The notes beneath the pieces were generated by a model. It was not told where the DNA came from. It saw only the letters and a program-made list of their open reading frames with translations, and did not search any database. A DNA stretch of 46,786 nucleotides from Clostridia bacterium. GTDB taxonomy: Bacteria > Bacillota > Clostridia > Lachnospirales > Anaerotignaceae. Positions 36,788 to 45,226 of the stretch are shown here, one piece after another. The position numbers and the translations under genes are program-made. Each line of letters starts with the position of its first letter. Positions within the stretch are counted from its first letter, which is position 1. The stretch lies in contig CAJTDC010000022.1 in assembly GCA_910575055.1 (NCBI GenBank), forward strand, positions 1-46,786. The letters are read 5' to 3'.

Positions 36788-39700
36788 TTATTTACTCCAA
36801 GCCTTTCTCGCATACATTACAGAAAGAAGTAATCCTGCTGTAGAAAGGATAAATAATAATGTGTAATCCAATAAAGATAATTCACCAGTAGGTGGAAGTT
36901 TTACAAAATCGGCATCAACTATACCACCAGAAATTGTAATAGAATCGCCCGCTGCTACATCCAATGTTGCAGTGCCAACTTGGGACATAGTGGAATTATT
37001 TAATGTTCTTGCCTGACTTGTAGATTCTACAATCGCTTCTCCTGCTTCCATGTTTGCAGTAAGAGAATAAACACCAGGTGCAACGCTTGTAGAGTAAACC
37101 CCGTTAGAGTCCGTGATTGCTGTTGCAACAATCGTGCCATTGTTTTTGATTGCTACTTGTCTGCCTGCGACTGGAAGCTCGTTAGAGTCAAACTGTCCAT
37201 TACTGTTCAGGTCTTTCCACAATCTTCCTGTTACAGTAGAATAAGTACCAACATTTCCAAAATCTACATTTTTGTCAACAATGACTTTATCTTTATAATC
37301 TGATTCAAGTTCAAATGCAACACTTTTGTTTTCATCAGTGTTTAAGGAAATACTTACTCTTTCTTCAGATTTTAAGTCATAGTCTTTTAAACTGTCATTA
37401 AATTCTACATAGTAAGAACCATTATTAAGATTTTCAAAATAGGCTCTTCCTCTATCATCTGTCTTGATAGACTGCAATTTATTTTTATTTTCGTCCAGCA
37501 GTACAATCTGTAATCCTTCCAAATCAGCATCAGAGTTATCTGCTGTGACTTTCACATTGATGGAGCTTTTTGCTAATTTAGTAGTAGTTAATTGTGTTGA
37601 TTGTATATAGTTTTGTTCGGTTAAAGTAATTGTTTGTGTCACTGGTCTGCTGTAGCCGGATACGCTGTCAAATAAATCAACGTAATAAGTACCTAATTCC
37701 AAACCAGTAAACAATGCAGAACCATTGTAGGTAGATTGCACACGAGAATAATTATTTGCTCCTCTTACATGTACATTGATACCATTTAGAATATTGTTGT
37801 CCTGCAATACAGAAACCGTAATGCTTCCATAGATTTTATCTCCTTCAGAAATAATATTATCTGGTAGAGATGGTGTATTTGTGTTTGTGTTGCCATTGTT
37901 GCTGCCACTGTTAGAAGGTGGGTTGATAGGGGTTCCTGGGGATACGATAGGCTCGTTAGAAGAACCATTGTTACTTCCATTGTTCTCATTAGATGGTGGA
38001 GTTGTTGGAGTTGTTACGGGTGGTACTGTAGAAGGATTGTTATTTCCTGTGTTACCGCCACTACTTGAGATATTTCCATTTTCATCTACAATGATATTAG
38101 GATTGTTAGAATCAATCGTTAATGCAGAAAATTCCACTGGGTGGAATAAAGAAGCAAGTAAATTTAGCTCTCTAGCATCAGCAGAAGCAGTCTTGTTAGA
38201 AGGCTGATTTGCTAATGCACCCATTGTATAAAGAATATCAGAATAACCTCTAGGCTGATGCGTTCTAACACAACCTGCATTATCTGCTAAAATTTTGGTA
38301 TTATGCAGATAACCAAATGCTGGTTTAATTTCCCATATGTAGTAATCACCAGCAGGAATGTCTTCAAATATTGCTTTTCCTGAAGCATTGGAAGAAACAG
38401 CTTTGTAAAGCATATCCGTATCATGGTCGAATAATCCAAGTATTGCACCTTCGATTGGTTTTTTAGAAATGCTATCCAATTTCATGACAGTAATAGAACC
38501 TTTCACTCTTGCATTGAATATTTCAACAATAGACATATCCCCTGCTCTTAATACATAACCTTTTCCTGTTAGATTTGTTTGATACCAACCAGCAGGTGCT
38601 ATTTTCTGAATGATGGTGTAAGTACCTTGTTCTAATCCTGGGAAGATTGCTTCACCAGAACTGTTTGTTGTTCTGGTTGGACCAGCAGGCTCGTTAGAGT
38701 CATCTTTCAGAATCTCAAATGTTGCACCAACCACTGGATTACCAAAATCATCTTTACAGATAACTTTTACAGAGCCAGTGTATTTGCTCAAATAGATAAT
38801 CTGTTTTGCACAGTGTTCATCATATTCAATACGAATTTTGTATTCTGAGGTATCTTCAAAATAACCAGCAGGTGCTTCTACTTGTCTAATGGTGTATTCG
38901 CCATAAGGCAGGTCTTCTAAAAGAATAGATTGTGTGCCGTTGGTAGAGAAAGAACGTACAATACCAAGTGCATCATTTCTTACTTCATAACGAGCACCTG
39001 GAACTAAATTGTTATTTTCTACATCATAAACATCTATTTGCAAACTACCGATTGTGGTAGCAACATTAAATTCTACAGTTTCTCTAAAGTGGGTTGGTGT
39101 TAAGGTAATGACTCTTTCTACATCTTCAGAATTGAGTCCGATAGTATATTTAGGGTCAACGGTATTTAATCTGATTTTGTATTGTCCAACATTTAATCCT
39201 GGCAAACTGATTTCACCATTGACGGTTGTTTCTACTTTATAGATTTCTCTTGCAACACCTTTGATAACAGAGAATACAGAAATGCTTGCATTAGGAACAG
39301 GGTATCCTTTATCATCTACAACACGTACTGTAATCTCTCCTTTTTCAATGCTGTTTTTAAATATCAATGTTTGATGGAGATTGTCCACCTTGATAGAAAC
39401 AGATTGTCTACCTGCTGTTTGCTTGTAATCAGGTGGAGGTGTAATTTGTGTTACAACATAGTTTCCATAATGTACCTGTTCAAACACATTAGCAGAAGAA
39501 GCATGTGTTGTGAGTTCATCAATAAATGTCATTGTACCATCTGGTTCTACACGATGTAATTGATAGACTGCACCCCAGATAGGTTCTTCTGTTGTCATAT
39601 CTAAATTGACAATTGTGATAGAGCCTTTGATGATTTTATTTTCTATAATGATAATATCTCTAGGACTTTGGTCTTCTACAGCGAATGCCTTTTCTGTATA

Positions 39701-41164
39701 GTTAGGGGTATAGCCTTCATGTGCTGTCACTTGCTTGTATGTGTAATTTCCATAAGGTAATTTGAATGTTGCGATACCTTTTTCATTTGTCCATCTGGTA
39801 TCAAACAATGCACCATCTTTATAGACATCAATACGAATATTAGGAAGTAAATCAAATGTATCGGAGATTACTTTGAATTGTTGTTCCACAGTATATTTAG
39901 GTGCTTGCAACCATACATTGATGGTTGTCTTGTCATTGTTAATATTCATTGTAACCTGGTCTGCCTGTTCGTAACCATCTGGAGCTTTCATTTCTCTGAA
40001 GACATAGTTAGAGCCTAAAGGCATATCAGTGATTTCAACAAAACCGTTATCAAGAGTTACTTCCTGCACAGAACCATCTGGTTTATGAATGGTTACAATA
40101 GATTGCCCTCTTGTGTAATTGTTAGAGGTATCAAGTCTATGAATACGAAGTGTGACACATTTTCCTAATGTTTTATAAGTAGCACTGTCTGTTAAATCTA
40201 CATAAGTATAGACTGGTGCAACCCATATGTTTTTACCACTGCTAGAATAAAGCAAACCTAAATCTGGCTGTAAGAATTTTCCTTTTAAATTGATTGTAAC
40301 ATCTACATATCCAAGAGCCTTTTTCACCTTGATATAGTAATTGGTGTTAAACTCTGGATGAGTTACTTCAATGCCATCTAATGTGGAAAGAGTTGGTCTT
40401 TCTGCATTAGGGCTGGAATTGCCATGTAATTTAGATGTAATTTCATAATCCAAGAAACACCCGTTAGATGTGTCATAAACAGCATCTGTTAGGAATGTGA
40501 CAGGACCATAAAGGTAATAATCTTTAGAGTCATCTACAATAGGTTCTTGATCATTATATCTGATTCTAATTTCTGGTTTTGTGCCTTGGTGTATGTAAGC
40601 TGCTGCTTTAGAATAGTAATCTACTTGAGCAGTGGACATACCATCTTGGCAAGTCTTCATAATTGCTGGACCAAATTTCACGGGGTCTGTTGCAACAAAT
40701 CCCTTTAGAATGTCCATGCGGCTGTCATAGTAAGAAGCGGCTTGTTTGCCGCCAACAAGGTTTACGATTGTTTTCTGATTGAACATGATATGTGCAAAGA
40801 GGTACGCTATGACACTATCATCAGATACTGGTCGTGCATCACGATAAGTATCTGCAGAAAACTTTTCCATGATACCTCCGCCACCAAAGGCAACGAGAGT
40901 CCATGTAGTATTAGGTGGTACATCCCAGGTAGGTGTCATGCCGACAACTGGCAATTCCATTGCACCAGGGAAATCTTTTTCTGGTGTAACGCCAACTGCG
41001 TGCATACCTTCAGCAGCAATTGGAATACTATGTTCACCAACTTCAATAGAGCCAGTAACTGCATTAAAATCTAATTTTTTTCCGGTAGTAATGCTGCTGA
41101 CAAGAAATGTGCAGCACAACATAAGAGACAATGCTTTGTTAAAAAAACTTTTTTGTTTGCTCAT
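36788..41164 (-). CDS. 1458-residue LPPTG-anchored multi-CnaB adhesin
   Basis: The start is the ATG at 41164 (MSKQKSFFNK), nine bases after GGAGAGGAG. The frame can be extended to 41257 but that part lies in a terminator hairpin. After the signal peptide and an N-terminal domain of about 330 residues come at least eight prealbumin/CnaB-like modules, several with the LPYGxYTIRQVxAPxGY signature, a Ser/Gly/Asn/Pro linker near residue 1100, two more modules, one SdrD-B-like module (LWKDLNSNGQFDSNELP), then LPPTGELS, a membrane helix and KAWSK. This is a long stalk-like surface protein, probably sortase-anchored; the binding partner is unknown. A single cysteine pair lies in the signal peptide. 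Confidence 0.9.
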   Translation of the reverse strand: MSKQKSFFNKALSLMLCCTFLVSSITTGKKLDFNAVTGSIEVGEHSIPIAAEGMHAVGVTPEKDFPGAMELPVVGMTPTWDVPPNTTWTLVAFGGGGIMEKFSADTYRDARPVSDDSVIAYLFAHIMFNQKTIVNLVGGKQAASYYDSRMDILKGFVATDPVKFGPAIMKTCQDGMSTAQVDYYSKAAAYIHQGTKPEIRIRYNDQEPIVDDSKDYYLYGPVTFLTDAVYDTSNGCFLDYEITSKLHGNSSPNAERPTLSTLDGIEVTHPEFNTNYYIKVKKALGYVDVTINLKGKFLQPDLGLLYSSSGKNIWVAPVYTYVDLTDSATYKTLGKCVTLRIHRLDTSNNYTRGQSIVTIHKPDGSVQEVTLDNGFVEITDMPLGSNYVFREMKAPDGYEQADQVTMNINNDKTTINVWLQAPKYTVEQQFKVISDTFDLLPNIRIDVYKDGALFDTRWTNEKGIATFKLPYGNYTYKQVTAHEGYTPNYTEKAFAVEDQSPRDIIIIENKIIKGSITIVNLDMTTEEPIWGAVYQLHRVEPDGTMTFIDELTTHASSANVFEQVHYGNYVVTQITPPPDYKQTAGRQSVSIKVDNLHQTLIFKNSIEKGEITVRVVDDKGYPVPNASISVFSVIKGVAREIYKVETTVNGEISLPGLNVGQYKIRLNTVDPKYTIGLNSEDVERVITLTPTHFRETVEFNVATTIGSLQIDVYDVENNNLVPGARYEVRNDALGIVRSFSTNGTQSILLEDLPYGEYTIRQVEAPAGYFEDTSEYKIRIEYDEHCAKQIIYLSKYTGSVKVICKDDFGNPVVGATFEILKDDSNEPAGPTRTTNSSGEAIFPGLEQGTYTIIQKIAPAGWYQTNLTGKGYVLRAGDMSIVEIFNARVKGSITVMKLDSISKKPIEGAILGLFDHDTDMLYKAVSSNASGKAIFEDIPAGDYYIWEIKPAFGYLHNTKILADNAGCVRTHQPRGYSDILYTMGALANQPSNKTASADARELNLLASLFHPVEFSALTIDSNNPNIIVDENGNISSSGGNTGNNNPSTVPPVTTPTTPPSNENNGSNNGSSNEPIVSPGTPINPPSNSGSNNGNTNTNTPSLPDNIISEGDKIYGSITVSVLQDNNILNGINVHVRGANNYSRVQSTYNGSALFTGLELGTYYVDLFDSVSGYSRPVTQTITLTEQNYIQSTQLTTTKLAKSSINVKVTADNSDADLEGLQIVLLDENKNKLQSIKTDDRGRAYFENLNNGSYYVEFNDSLKDYDLKSEERVSISLNTDENKSVAFELESDYKDKVIVDKNVDFGNVGTYSTVTGRLWKDLNSNGQFDSNELPVAGRQVAIKNNGTIVATAITDSNGVYSTSVAPGVYSLTANMEAGEAIVESTSQARTLNNSTMSQVGTATLDVAAGDSITISGGIVDADFVKLPPTGELSLLDYTLLFILSTAGLLLSVMYARKAWSK

Positions 41165-41209
41165 TCTTGAATTCTCCTCTCCTATTAGAATAGATAATGA
41201 AATACAAAA

Positions 41210-41250
41210 AACAAAAAGGTTGGTATTAAAAAATAAATGCCAACCTTTTT
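41210..41250 (-). terminator. 15-bp hairpin with U-tract upstream of the large adhesin
   Basis: Arms 41213-41227 and 41236-41250 (AAAAAGGTTGG... / ...CCAACCTTTTT) pair with one G-U, loop of eight, T-run on the minus strand. It is 45 bases before the adhesin ATG. It may end upstream transcription or act as a leader attenuator. Confidence 0.8.
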
Positions 41251-41312
41251 CGTGCATCTTAACTAATAGAGTTAGAAAATCAATTGTAGCTTGTTAGAAA
41301 GTATATCCGTAC

Positions 41313-41368
41313 CTGATAAGTATCTCTTTCGCATACAATTTGAAATCGTCTATCAGTTAAGAGATACT
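41313..41368. other. Two interleaved inverted repeats (possible pseudoknot)
   Basis: CTGATA (41313-41318) pairs with TATCAG (41351-41356), and AGTATCTCTT (41319-41328) pairs with AAGAGATACT (41359-41368). The order A-B-A'-B' is that of an H-type pseudoknot. It could be a structured leader RNA or a DNA-level site. Confidence 0.45.
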
Positions 41369-41599
41369 ATATACAAAACAACTTTTTATTTTCATTGTCT
41401 TTTTACAAAGTAAAAAGAACGTTACAAAACCTCCTTTTCTTTACAAATTTTTCTACTACATATAAGAGTATAATCAAAATAATGAAATACATTTGATTAA
41501 AATGATAACAAAAGTTTATTTTATTTATTTGTTTTTTAATTTAAACTTTTTAGAGTTAAATTTAGGATAACGAGGAAATATGGGAATTTTCATAGATGG

Positions 41600-42150
41600 A
41601 AGGGAAATTGGGACATTAGAGATGTGATTTCAGTATTGCTATGGAACAGGTGCATGAATTTGAGAGTTTGATGTGTTGTTAAGATTGCATAATTGATAAT
41701 TGGATAAATGTTTATTAAGAATCATTGAGATTGCATCAGAATGATGATTGAGCAATTGTATGTGCATGAGATTGTAATAAGCGATGCTTGAATCTTTAGA
41801 TGTGATTACATGAGATTGGAATTGTAACGAGCGATACTTGAGTGATTGCATTAAACATCAGATACAACAATTGACACTTGAATCTTTAGATTCGGTTGAT
41901 ATTCATTAGAAATCATTAGAGTTGAACAGTGTGATACTTGAATGATTGTATGTGCATGAAATTGCGTCAAGCAATGCTTGAATCTTTAGATGCAATTGAT
42001 GCTCATTAGGAATCATTGGAGTGATAATTGAGCAATTGCAGATGCATGAGATTGCAATGAGCAACACTTAAAACTTTAGATACGATTTATGATTTCAGAA
42101 TTGCATCAGCATGATAATTGAGCAATTGAAGAAATGGTAGGATAAACTTG
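41600..42150. repeat. Degenerate repeat locus (iteron-like)
   Basis: Recurring blocks include GCTTGAATCTTTAGAT (41787 and 41977, with variants near 41877 and 42066), TGCATGAGATTG (41764, 42043; variant 41953), ATTGAGCAATTG (about 41747, 42027, 42117) and CATTAGAAATCATTAGAG-like units (41904, 42004). The blocks are separated by 90-190 bases in similar order, giving about four eroded copies of a composite unit. There is no coding frame. This layout is what replication-origin iterons or partition sites look like. Confidence 0.55.
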
Positions 42151-42204
42151 TAATGAGATGAGCGATTGTGCTACAATGAACTACCATATATTTTTATAGA
42201 AGAA

Positions 42205-42251
42205 AAAAAGAGGTAGTGTTAAGCCCCTCTTTAGAGCTAACACTACCTCTT
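42205..42251 (-). terminator. 14-bp perfect hairpin with U-tract
   Basis: AAGAGGTAGTGTTA (42208-42221) pairs with TAACACTACCTCTT (42238-42251); the minus-strand tail is TTTTTTCTTCT. It ends the short broken gene at 42261-42349. Confidence 0.9.
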
Positions 42252-42260
42252 GTGAATTAC

Positions 42261-42349
42261 TTATTCATTTCTACCAATGCGACGTTTTATTTCATTACCG
42301 TCATTAGATATGACAACAACTTCTTATCTTTATTTTTTAATCGAAACAT
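42261..42349 (-). pseudogene. 29-codon small gene with one base missing
   Basis: ATG at 42349 follows GAGGTG and begins MFRLKNKDKK, then the frame goes wrong. One frame over, the sequence reads VVVISNDGNEIKRRIGRNE and a stop at 42261. Total length is 89 bases, one short of 30 codons; an extra A in the AAGAAG run would restore one frame. It is flanked by terminators on both sides, like the other genes here. Confidence 0.45.
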
Positions 42350-42377
42350 TTTATAATATCACCTCGTTAGAATATAA

Positions 42378-42412
42378 AATAAAGAAGGGATGCCTATTTT
42401 GGCATCCCTTCT
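42378..42412 (-). terminator. 12-bp perfect hairpin with U-tract
   Basis: AGAAGGGATGCC (42383-42394) pairs with GGCATCCCTTCT (42401-42412), loop of six, tail TTATTTTAT on the minus strand. The GAGGTG of the small gene lies directly after it. Confidence 0.88.
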
Positions 42413-42691
42413 AGTTTTGCGTTTAAAACTTATTAGAGTTAATCACCTCTTGATATATAACTTTCCTAAACCTGATATGGTGTCAATTCCTTTATCAACT
42501 CCTTTCATTTTGTGGATTACTTTGTTGTCACTCTGTAGTTTCACCTGCCTTATTAGATAATTATAATACAATTGATAAATGGGATGTTAAATGCTTTATG
42601 CAGGATAAGGCAGTCGGGCTTCGCCCGCACCCCATTGGGGTAAGGATGGCGATTGGTTTTTAGAGGTGGAAGGGGTAGATGAATGATATTC
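42413..42691. other. Gene-free stretch with a GC-rich cluster of three hairpins
   Basis: GCTTTAT/ATAAGGC (42593-42611), CGGGC-TTC-GCCCG (42615-42627) and ACCCC-ATT-GGGGT (42629-42641) follow each other without gaps. The GC content is far above the surroundings. It may be a structured RNA or a single-strand origin. Nothing else is recognisable between 42413 and 42592. Confidence 0.5.
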
Positions 42692-42973
42692 TCAATCATT
42701 CCTTTCTGTTTGGATTTTCACTTTAGTGATGGGCTTTAGAAATTCTTCTGCATCTATATAAAGATTTTGTAAAATAGGAATTAGGTCAATGTATTCTTCC
42801 TCGTCTACAGGATTACTTTTGTATTTTGCCATTACAACTAAATAACCGTTGTCCCATTCAAGAACCTTTGTATACCTTTCTAGCATATGAGAAGTTTTAA
42901 ATCGAATGTTATAGTTTCCATAGGTAAAGATAGTATATTCTCCTTTATTACTCAATATTGCATAATCTTTCAT
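42692..42973 (-). CDS. 93-residue protein of unknown function
   Basis: ATG at 42973 (MKDYAILSNK) follows GAGGTG by about seven bases. A compact, soluble, beta-rich sequence with the segments GNYNIRFKTSHMLERYTKV and WDNGYLVVMAKYKSN, an acidic patch VDEEEYIDL and a helical end. It resembles small accessory proteins that I associate with conjugative elements, but I cannot name a family. Confidence 0.7.
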   Translation of the reverse strand: MKDYAILSNKGEYTIFTYGNYNIRFKTSHMLERYTKVLEWDNGYLVVMAKYKSNPVDEEEYIDLIPILQNLYIDAEEFLKPITKVKIQTERND

Positions 42974-43004
42974 GAAAATCACCTCGCATAAATGATTAGG
43001 AAAT

Positions 43005-43036
43005 AAAAAAGGGACACCTTGAATTTTAGGTGTCCC
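43005..43036 (-). terminator. Hairpin with U-tract before the 93-residue gene
   Basis: GGGACACC (43011-43018) pairs with GGTGTCCC (43029-43036); tail TTTTTTATTT on the minus strand. Confidence 0.85.
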
Positions 43037-43051
43037 GAACTTTTTAGAGGA

Positions 43052-43080
43052 GAAAAAAGACAGTCGACGAACCGACTGTC
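43052..43080 (-). terminator. Second tandem terminator
   Basis: GACAGTCG (43059-43066) pairs with CGACTGTC (43073-43080), loop of six, tail TTTTTTCTCC. It is 15 bases upstream of the previous hairpin on the same strand. The core AGTCGG/CCGACT recurs at 46111-46126. Confidence 0.85.
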
Positions 43081-43216
43081 AAAGTGAGGTAAAGTCTATT
43101 TAGACTATGAAATATTTACACATTGTTTACGCTTTATTCATTTATTCTTCATCAACAGAGTGCTATAATAAAATTAACCAAAAAAATAAAATTTTAGAAA
43201 GTGAGGTGAAGTAATC

Positions 43217-43558
43217 ATGTTGAAAGAAAATTTAAACATTAAAGCAATTATAAAATACATTTTAGTAGGATTGTCAATAATTGTATCTCTATCTATGAAC
43301 TATAATCAATCACTTAAAACTTTAATAGCTTTAAACATTGCAAATATTATGTTGGGTTGTGCTAGCATCATAATTTTACCTAAAGCATCTGATGTATATA
43401 CAATCGGTAGAATAGTATGTACAATATGTATGCCACTTATATTTGCTAGTCTTTGCTTAGAAACTCCTGGCACTAAATGGGTATTCGTAGTATTAAAGTT
43501 CTTTATTACTTGTTTCAGTGTATTTCATATAATTGGTATTGGTTACGATAAATTATAA
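43217..43558 (+). CDS. 113-residue polytopic membrane protein
   Basis: One of the few plus-strand genes in the element. GAGGTG lies about nine bases before the ATG, and a TATAAT box at 43163 may be its -10 element. About four hydrophobic helices are visible (IIKYILVGLSIIVSLSM, IALNIANIMLGCASIIIL, IVCTICMPLIFASLCL, VFVVLKFFITCFSVFHII). No motif beyond membrane topology; it is not obviously related to the paralogous family to its right. Confidence 0.7.
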   Translation: MLKENLNIKAIIKYILVGLSIIVSLSMNYNQSLKTLIALNIANIMLGCASIIILPKASDVYTIGRIVCTICMPLIFASLCLETPGTKWVFVVLKFFITCFSVFHIIGIGYDKL

Positions 43559-43629
43559 CAATTACGTGACTGGTTCCATAGGAAATAGACTTTACGTGCA
43601 ATAGGGTGGACTTATTAGAAAGTACGAAA

Positions 43630-44105
43630 TTAATTGCCATTCCACAACCTTATTAGGTAATCCTTATCGTTATGAAGTGCAAGATAAATCAAAGTTATAA
43701 AATCAAAAATAGCCATAAAAACTATAAATGGGCATAGATATATCCTGCATATCATATTAGACCAAACTTCATAATTGCAAATGGGCAGATAAGAAACTGC
43801 TATACTTAGAAGTAATGTCAATGAAATTATTAAACCAATATCGCCTCCAATATAAAGCTTGCGCTGACTAATAACCCAAACAGAATATAAAAATGATATA
43901 CCATAAGAAATTGTAGAAATAACATATATTGAAATTTCACCAACAAGGAAACTTATTAGAAGTAATACTTGTATCAACAAAATAAACAAGGATACCTGCC
44001 AATGTATCTTGTTAGGGGTAGGCATTTTGAAAAATGGTATAAAGGCATCCTAAATTTACTTACAACAAAATAAGAACTTATTAGAATGGTACTATAGATT
44101 AACAC
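43630..44105 (-). pseudogene. Membrane-protein family copy D, frame broken at a C-run
   Basis: The gene seems to start at GTG 44105, five bases after GAGGTG, and the first 28 codons give a membrane helix and LYHFSKCLP. Then the frame is lost; the family sequence continues from PNKIHWQVS in another frame to 43630. The span is one base short of whole codons; a fifth C in the CCCC run near 44010 would restore it. An internal ATG (44025) could yield a 131-residue shortened product. It carries the family motif YSVWVISQRKLYIGGD and ends LIRLWNGN. Confidence 0.55.
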
Positions 44106-44109
44106 ATTG

Positions 44110-44646
44110 TCACCTCTTTTCTTTCTTCTCGTCGCCATTCCACAATTGCAATATGATTGCTTTACTATCAGGTATAAGATAATAAGTTAGTCCTACAATA
44201 CTAAATTCACCAGAGAATAAAGAAATAAAACCAGCATATGTCATTTGTGATACAAAACAAAAAGCTTCAAAATAAAAGTCTGTGGAAATAGGTATGCAAG
44301 AAACTAATAGATGTAGACTAAAAGATAACATTGCAATAAAAATAAGATCAAATCCTACAGAAAGTTTTTTGTTAATAAAAAACCATATAGAATACAAACC
44401 GGCTATACTAAAAGAAAGCGAAAAGATAGCACTAGTTGTAGCATCACACACTTCTCCAATAAGGTAAGTATCATAAGAGAACTTTAGAATAAGTAGCTGT
44501 AATAGAAAAAATTCTATGTACGTTTGTAATGCTATCTTTTTTGTAGCAGGAATATTGCAATACTTGTAAACAGGTAGTCTAACTTTATTTGCAATAAAAC
44601 AAGCAATTATTGAAAAAATAATATCTATACTTATTAGAAATGACAC
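44110..44646 (-). CDS. Membrane-protein family copy A
   Basis: Start is the GTG at 44646, seven bases after GGAGG (a longer frame exists without a site). About 178 residues with five or six membrane helices, the family motif YSIWFFINKKLSVGFD in the third-fourth helix loop, and the C-terminal tail LWNGDEKKEKR. The ribosome site for copy D overlaps its last codons. Unknown function; the family appears only in this array within the window. Confidence 0.7.
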   Translation of the reverse strand: MSFLISIDIIFSIIACFIANKVRLPVYKYCNIPATKKIALQTYIEFFLLQLLILKFSYDTYLIGEVCDATTSAIFSLSFSIAGLYSIWFFINKKLSVGFDLIFIAMLSFSLHLLVSCIPISTDFYFEAFCFVSQMTYAGFISLFSGEFSIVGLTYYLIPDSKAIILQLWNGDEKKEKR

Positions 44647-44650
44647 GTTG

Positions 44651-45226
44651 TTACCTCCTCTCTTTCTTCTCATCGCCATTCCACATTTCTTTGAGAAGTT
44701 CCAAACTGTTAGGAAAGATTTCCATACAAAGACCCATTATACCAAGCACTGCATAAGCAACCATCATAAAGCAGAGATAGGTTATAAAAGACGCATTAAG
44801 CCATGACTTAAAATATAATTCTTCTGATATTTCTATACGATGAAGTGGTATATTTAGATACATAGTTAGAAGTAAAATGATTGTAAGGTCTAATCCTGCA
44901 TAGAGTTTATGATGAACAAGATACCATATTGTATAAAGAACTGCTAGAAAGACTCCAAGAGAAAAAGAAATGATTATTACCATTTCTGTTTCGTTTCTAT
45001 AAGAATCATAAAAAGGCATTACCGCAAAAGCAATTGGTATCATAAACAGATGTAATAGGAATGTTGTAGAAACTGTCTGCCATCTCATCTTATTAGCTGG
45101 TGGTAAATGACACAGTTTATGAAATGGGCATCGAATTTTGTAAACGATGAGACTTGATAGAGTGATGGCTAGGGTATAATAGATTGTTAGGAATATGATA
45201 TCATTTCTCGTTAGAATCACCTCCAT
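44651..45226 (-). CDS. Membrane-protein family copy B
   Basis: 191 residues as read from ATG 45226. That ATG lies within the GGAGG site encoded by the end of copy C, so the true start is uncertain. Intact across the position where copies C and D are broken (CHLPPANKMRWQTV). Motif YTIWYLVHHKLYAGLD; tail MWNGDEKKERR. Five or six membrane helices. The last codons of copy C provide the ribosome site, and its own last codons provide that of copy A. Confidence 0.68.
   Translation of the reverse strand: MEVILTRNDIIFLTIYYTLAITLSSLIVYKIRCPFHKLCHLPPANKMRWQTVSTTFLLHLFMIPIAFAVMPFYDSYRNETEMVIIISFSLGVFLAVLYTIWYLVHHKLYAGLDLTIILLLTMYLNIPLHRIEISEELYFKSWLNASFITYLCFMMVAYAVLGIMGLCMEIFPNSLELLKEMWNGDEKKERR

Larger units (their letters stand above)
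41165..42260. other. 1.1-kb gene-free region upstream of the adhesins
   Basis: Holds, from left to right, the hairpin at 41213-41250, a pseudoknot-compatible pair of inverted repeats at 41313-41368, AT-rich DNA, the degenerate repeat locus at about 41600-42150 and the terminator at 42205-42251. A 70-codon frame on the minus strand (41639-41851) has no ribosome site and repeat-like composition, so I do not count it as a gene. CNTTAGA words are especially dense here. Confidence 0.6.

Noticed and set aside
37881-38207. Plus-strand 108-codon frame inside the large adhesin
   Set aside because: Antisense of the Asn/Gly/Pro linker; no start signals.
41165-41257. Upstream extension of the large adhesin to 41257
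   Set aside because: The added codons lie in a terminator hairpin and have no ribosome site; the ATG at 41164 has a good site and begins a signal peptide.
41600-42150. CRISPR array
   Set aside because: The repeats are degenerate, unevenly spaced and not palindromic, spacers are not of equal length, and no cas gene is present.
42593-42660. tRNA or other classic structured RNA gene
   Set aside because: Three small hairpins are present but no cloverleaf, anticodon arm or TPsiC-like loop can be drawn. No tRNA or rRNA was found elsewhere in the window.
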